This document shows, piece by piece, positions 57,922-64,000 of a DNA stretch of 64,000 nucleotides. The position numbers and the translations under genes were made by a program. The notes beneath the pieces were generated by a model that worked only from the letters and a program-made list of their open reading frames with translations, was not told the origin of the DNA and did no database searches. How positions within the stretch are numbered: position 1 is the first letter of the stretch; each line of letters starts with the position of its first letter. This DNA is from Amycolatopsis lurida (GTDB lineage: Bacteria; Actinomycetota; Actinomycetes; Mycobacteriales; Pseudonocardiaceae): the NCBI RefSeq assembly GCF_900105055.1, contig NZ_FNTA01000004.1:2139501-2203500 (forward strand), in the 5' to 3' direction.

Positions 57922-58472
57922 CGGCCAAGCCTCTCAAACCGGCCAAGGCACTCTGCCGTTCGGGCGATTCGACGGTCACCCGGGGTCACCGCAACACCGG
58001 CGAAACCCACTCCACTGCGCGACCCAGATCACACTTTCGGACTAGGTGAGCGATCGTTTACGCAGCTCAGCGGGCCGATGCCCCACTCAGTGGACGTCTC
58101 ATTCCAGCCAGTGGGCAGATGATGTTTGAAGTCAACGCCCGCGTGGCATTTCCCACCCCGACCAAGCGACGTATGTCGATAACAGCGATTTCACACTATC
58201 GTCATAAGACCGGCGAACCCGGGAGTAACACGTGTACCCGTCAGCCGCCCACCACAGTGGCCGGACGGCACCCACGTGCACAGCAGTACCGATATGCGCA
58301 TCGGCCGCCCAGTGCAGTGCGGCTCTACGAGGCCTGCCCCCGTTTCCGCGGGCGGGATCGTTCCCTCTCGACTGACCATCGCGGTCCCGGACCACTTCGT
58401 TAACTGGTTCACGTCCGAACCACCCGAACGGAGTGGTACCGGTCGCGCCGACGCCTTGGGAGGCGGCCAGCC
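57922..58472. other. 551-bp leader/promoter region before gltB
   Basis: No convincing gene is present. The short open frame 58276-58476 has no start context or recognisable protein and runs into the gltB start region. The AT-richer stretch about 58110-58215, around the words GATTTCACACTATCG and CATAAG, is the likely promoter area, and a transcript from there would have a leader of about 250-350 bases. I could not match a known riboswitch or GlnR box. Confidence 0.4.
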
Positions 58473-63003
<4,531 letters not shown>

Positions 63004-63011
<8 letters not shown>

Positions 63012-64000
63012 TCCCAAGGGCTTTCTGACCACCACTCGCGAGACGCCCAAGAGCCGTCCCGTCGACCTGCGCCTGATGGACTGGCGCGAGGTGTACGAGG
63101 ACTTCGCGACCTCGAAGCTGCAGAAGCAGGCCGGCCGCTGCATGGACTGCGGTATCCCGTTCTGTCACCAGGGCTGCCCGCTCGGGAACCTCATTCCCGA
63201 GTGGAACACGCTGACCTGGCGTGACGATTGGCGCGACGCGGCCGAGCGGCTGCACGCGACCAACAATTTCCCGGAGTTCACCGGGACCCTCTGCCCGGCG
63301 CCGTGCGAGACGGCGTGTGTGCTCGGGATCAACGACGATCCCGTCACCATCAAGCGGGTCGAGATCTCGATCATCGACCGGGCCTTCGAAGAAGGCTGGG
63401 TCACGCCGGAGATGCCGGTCGTCAAGACCGGCAAGAAGGTGGCGGTGGTCGGGTCCGGCCCGTCGGGACTCGCCGCGGCGCAGCAGCTCACGCGTGCGGG
63501 CCACAGCGTCGTGGTCTTCGAGCGGGCCGACAAGATCGGCGGGCTGCTGCGCTACGGCATCCCCGAATTCAAGATGGAGAAGCACCGGCTCGACCGGCGC
63601 CTCGACCAGATGCGGGCCGAGGGCACGGAGTTCCGGACTTCGGTGAACGTCGGCGTCGACCTCACCGTCGAGGAACTCCAGTCGTCCTACGACGCCGTGG
63701 TCCTCGCCGGCGGTGCGACCGCGTGGCGCGACCTGCCGATCCCCGGCCGCGAGCACGCCGGTATCCACCAGGCGATGGAGTTCCTCCCGCACGCCAACCG
63801 GGTCGCCGCCGGTGAGCTGGACGTCTCGCCGATCAGCGCCGAGGGCCTCGACGTCGTGGTTATCGGCGGTGGCGACACCGGCGCGGACTGCGTCGGGACG
63901 TCGCACCGCCAGGGCGCGAAGTCGGTGACGCAGCTGGAGATCATGCCGAAGCCGCCGCTTTCGCGGTCGGACGCGCACCCGTGGCCGACGTATCCGATGA
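63004..64000 (+). CDS. gltD: Glutamate synthase (NADPH) small subunit, 5' part
   Basis: The first 332 residues of the electron-input subunit; the rest lies beyond the window. Two N-terminal 4Fe-4S motifs, [17 protein letters not shown] and [12 protein letters not shown], are followed by the FAD motif [17 protein letters not shown] and the NADPH motif [14 protein letters not shown]. It passes NADPH electrons to GltB. The ATG lies within the gltB end (8-bp overlap), so the two subunits are translated in balance. Confidence 0.96.

Overview
This window is high-GC, gene-dense actinomycete chromosome. It carries GC-rich third codon positions, many GTG starts, 4-bp ATGA/GTGA gene overlaps, an Eis-type acetyltransferase, a LmbE/Mca-type deacetylase, a TrpB-like enzyme, an actinobacterial exonuclease/polymerase-type family A polymerase and an HrpA helicase of full length. 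Gene content and the style of the dispersed repeats suggest the Pseudonocardiales, perhaps Amycolatopsis; the genus is my inference. I found no rRNA, tRNA, prophage, transposase gene or CRISPR array.

Layout. 1-2.2 kb: end of a benzoate/acyl-CoA ligase gene, then an SDR and an enoyl-CoA hydratase, translationally coupled. 2.2-4.6 kb: a WYL regulator divergent from a VOC protein, then an SMP-30/gluconolactonase gene. 4.6-7.2 kb: histidine phosphatase, phosphotransferase and SDR in one minus-strand operon. A 167-bp MITE-like inverted repeat separates the phosphatase from the SMP-30 gene. 7.3-11.5 kb: secreted subtilase, HTH protein, acyl-CoA synthetase. 11.7-17.7 kb: a family A polymerase and HrpA facing each other across an array of 21-bp repeats in two inverted halves. 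17.8-22.6 kb: lactate monooxygenase-like enzyme, K+/H+ antiporter, small membrane protein, acetyltransferase, amino-acid permease. 22.8-28.6 kb: GPP34 protein, enoyl reductase-like protein, PHP and metallophosphoesterase proteins, and a GntR regulator divergent from a pentonate-type dehydratase. 28.7-33.3 kb: VanW protein, MFS exporter, GGDEF protein. 33.3-40.6 kb: TrpB-like enzyme, arginase-family and dienelactone hydrolases, deacetylase, DUF1877, RidA, MtnA, Eis. 40.6-44.9 kb: ferredoxin and P450 with a divergent TetR, a kinase-like protein, and a second TetR divergent from an SRPBCC gene. 44.9-49.6 kb: FAD/Fe-S D-2-hydroxyacid dehydrogenase divergent from a GAF histidine kinase with its NarL partner. 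49.8-56.3 kb: complete Liv-type ABC transporter, a Leu/Val/Phe dehydrogenase and a Lrp regulator, together a branched-chain amino-acid uptake and catabolism module. 56.4-64 kb: small protein, acetyltransferase, YigZ, then gltB and the start of gltD for glutamate synthase.

The most unusual content lies between genes. Four or five families of structured DNA sit at gene ends: a 46-48-bp palindrome (5 copies, with covarying arms), a 22-bp quasi-palindrome (8 copies, alone or paired head to head), GTGAAGGCC-type hairpins (2 copies), the 167-bp MITE-like element, and the 415-bp array of 11 + 8 units of exactly 21 bp filling the polymerase/helicase junction. Several of these repeats supply the stop codons of the flanking genes.
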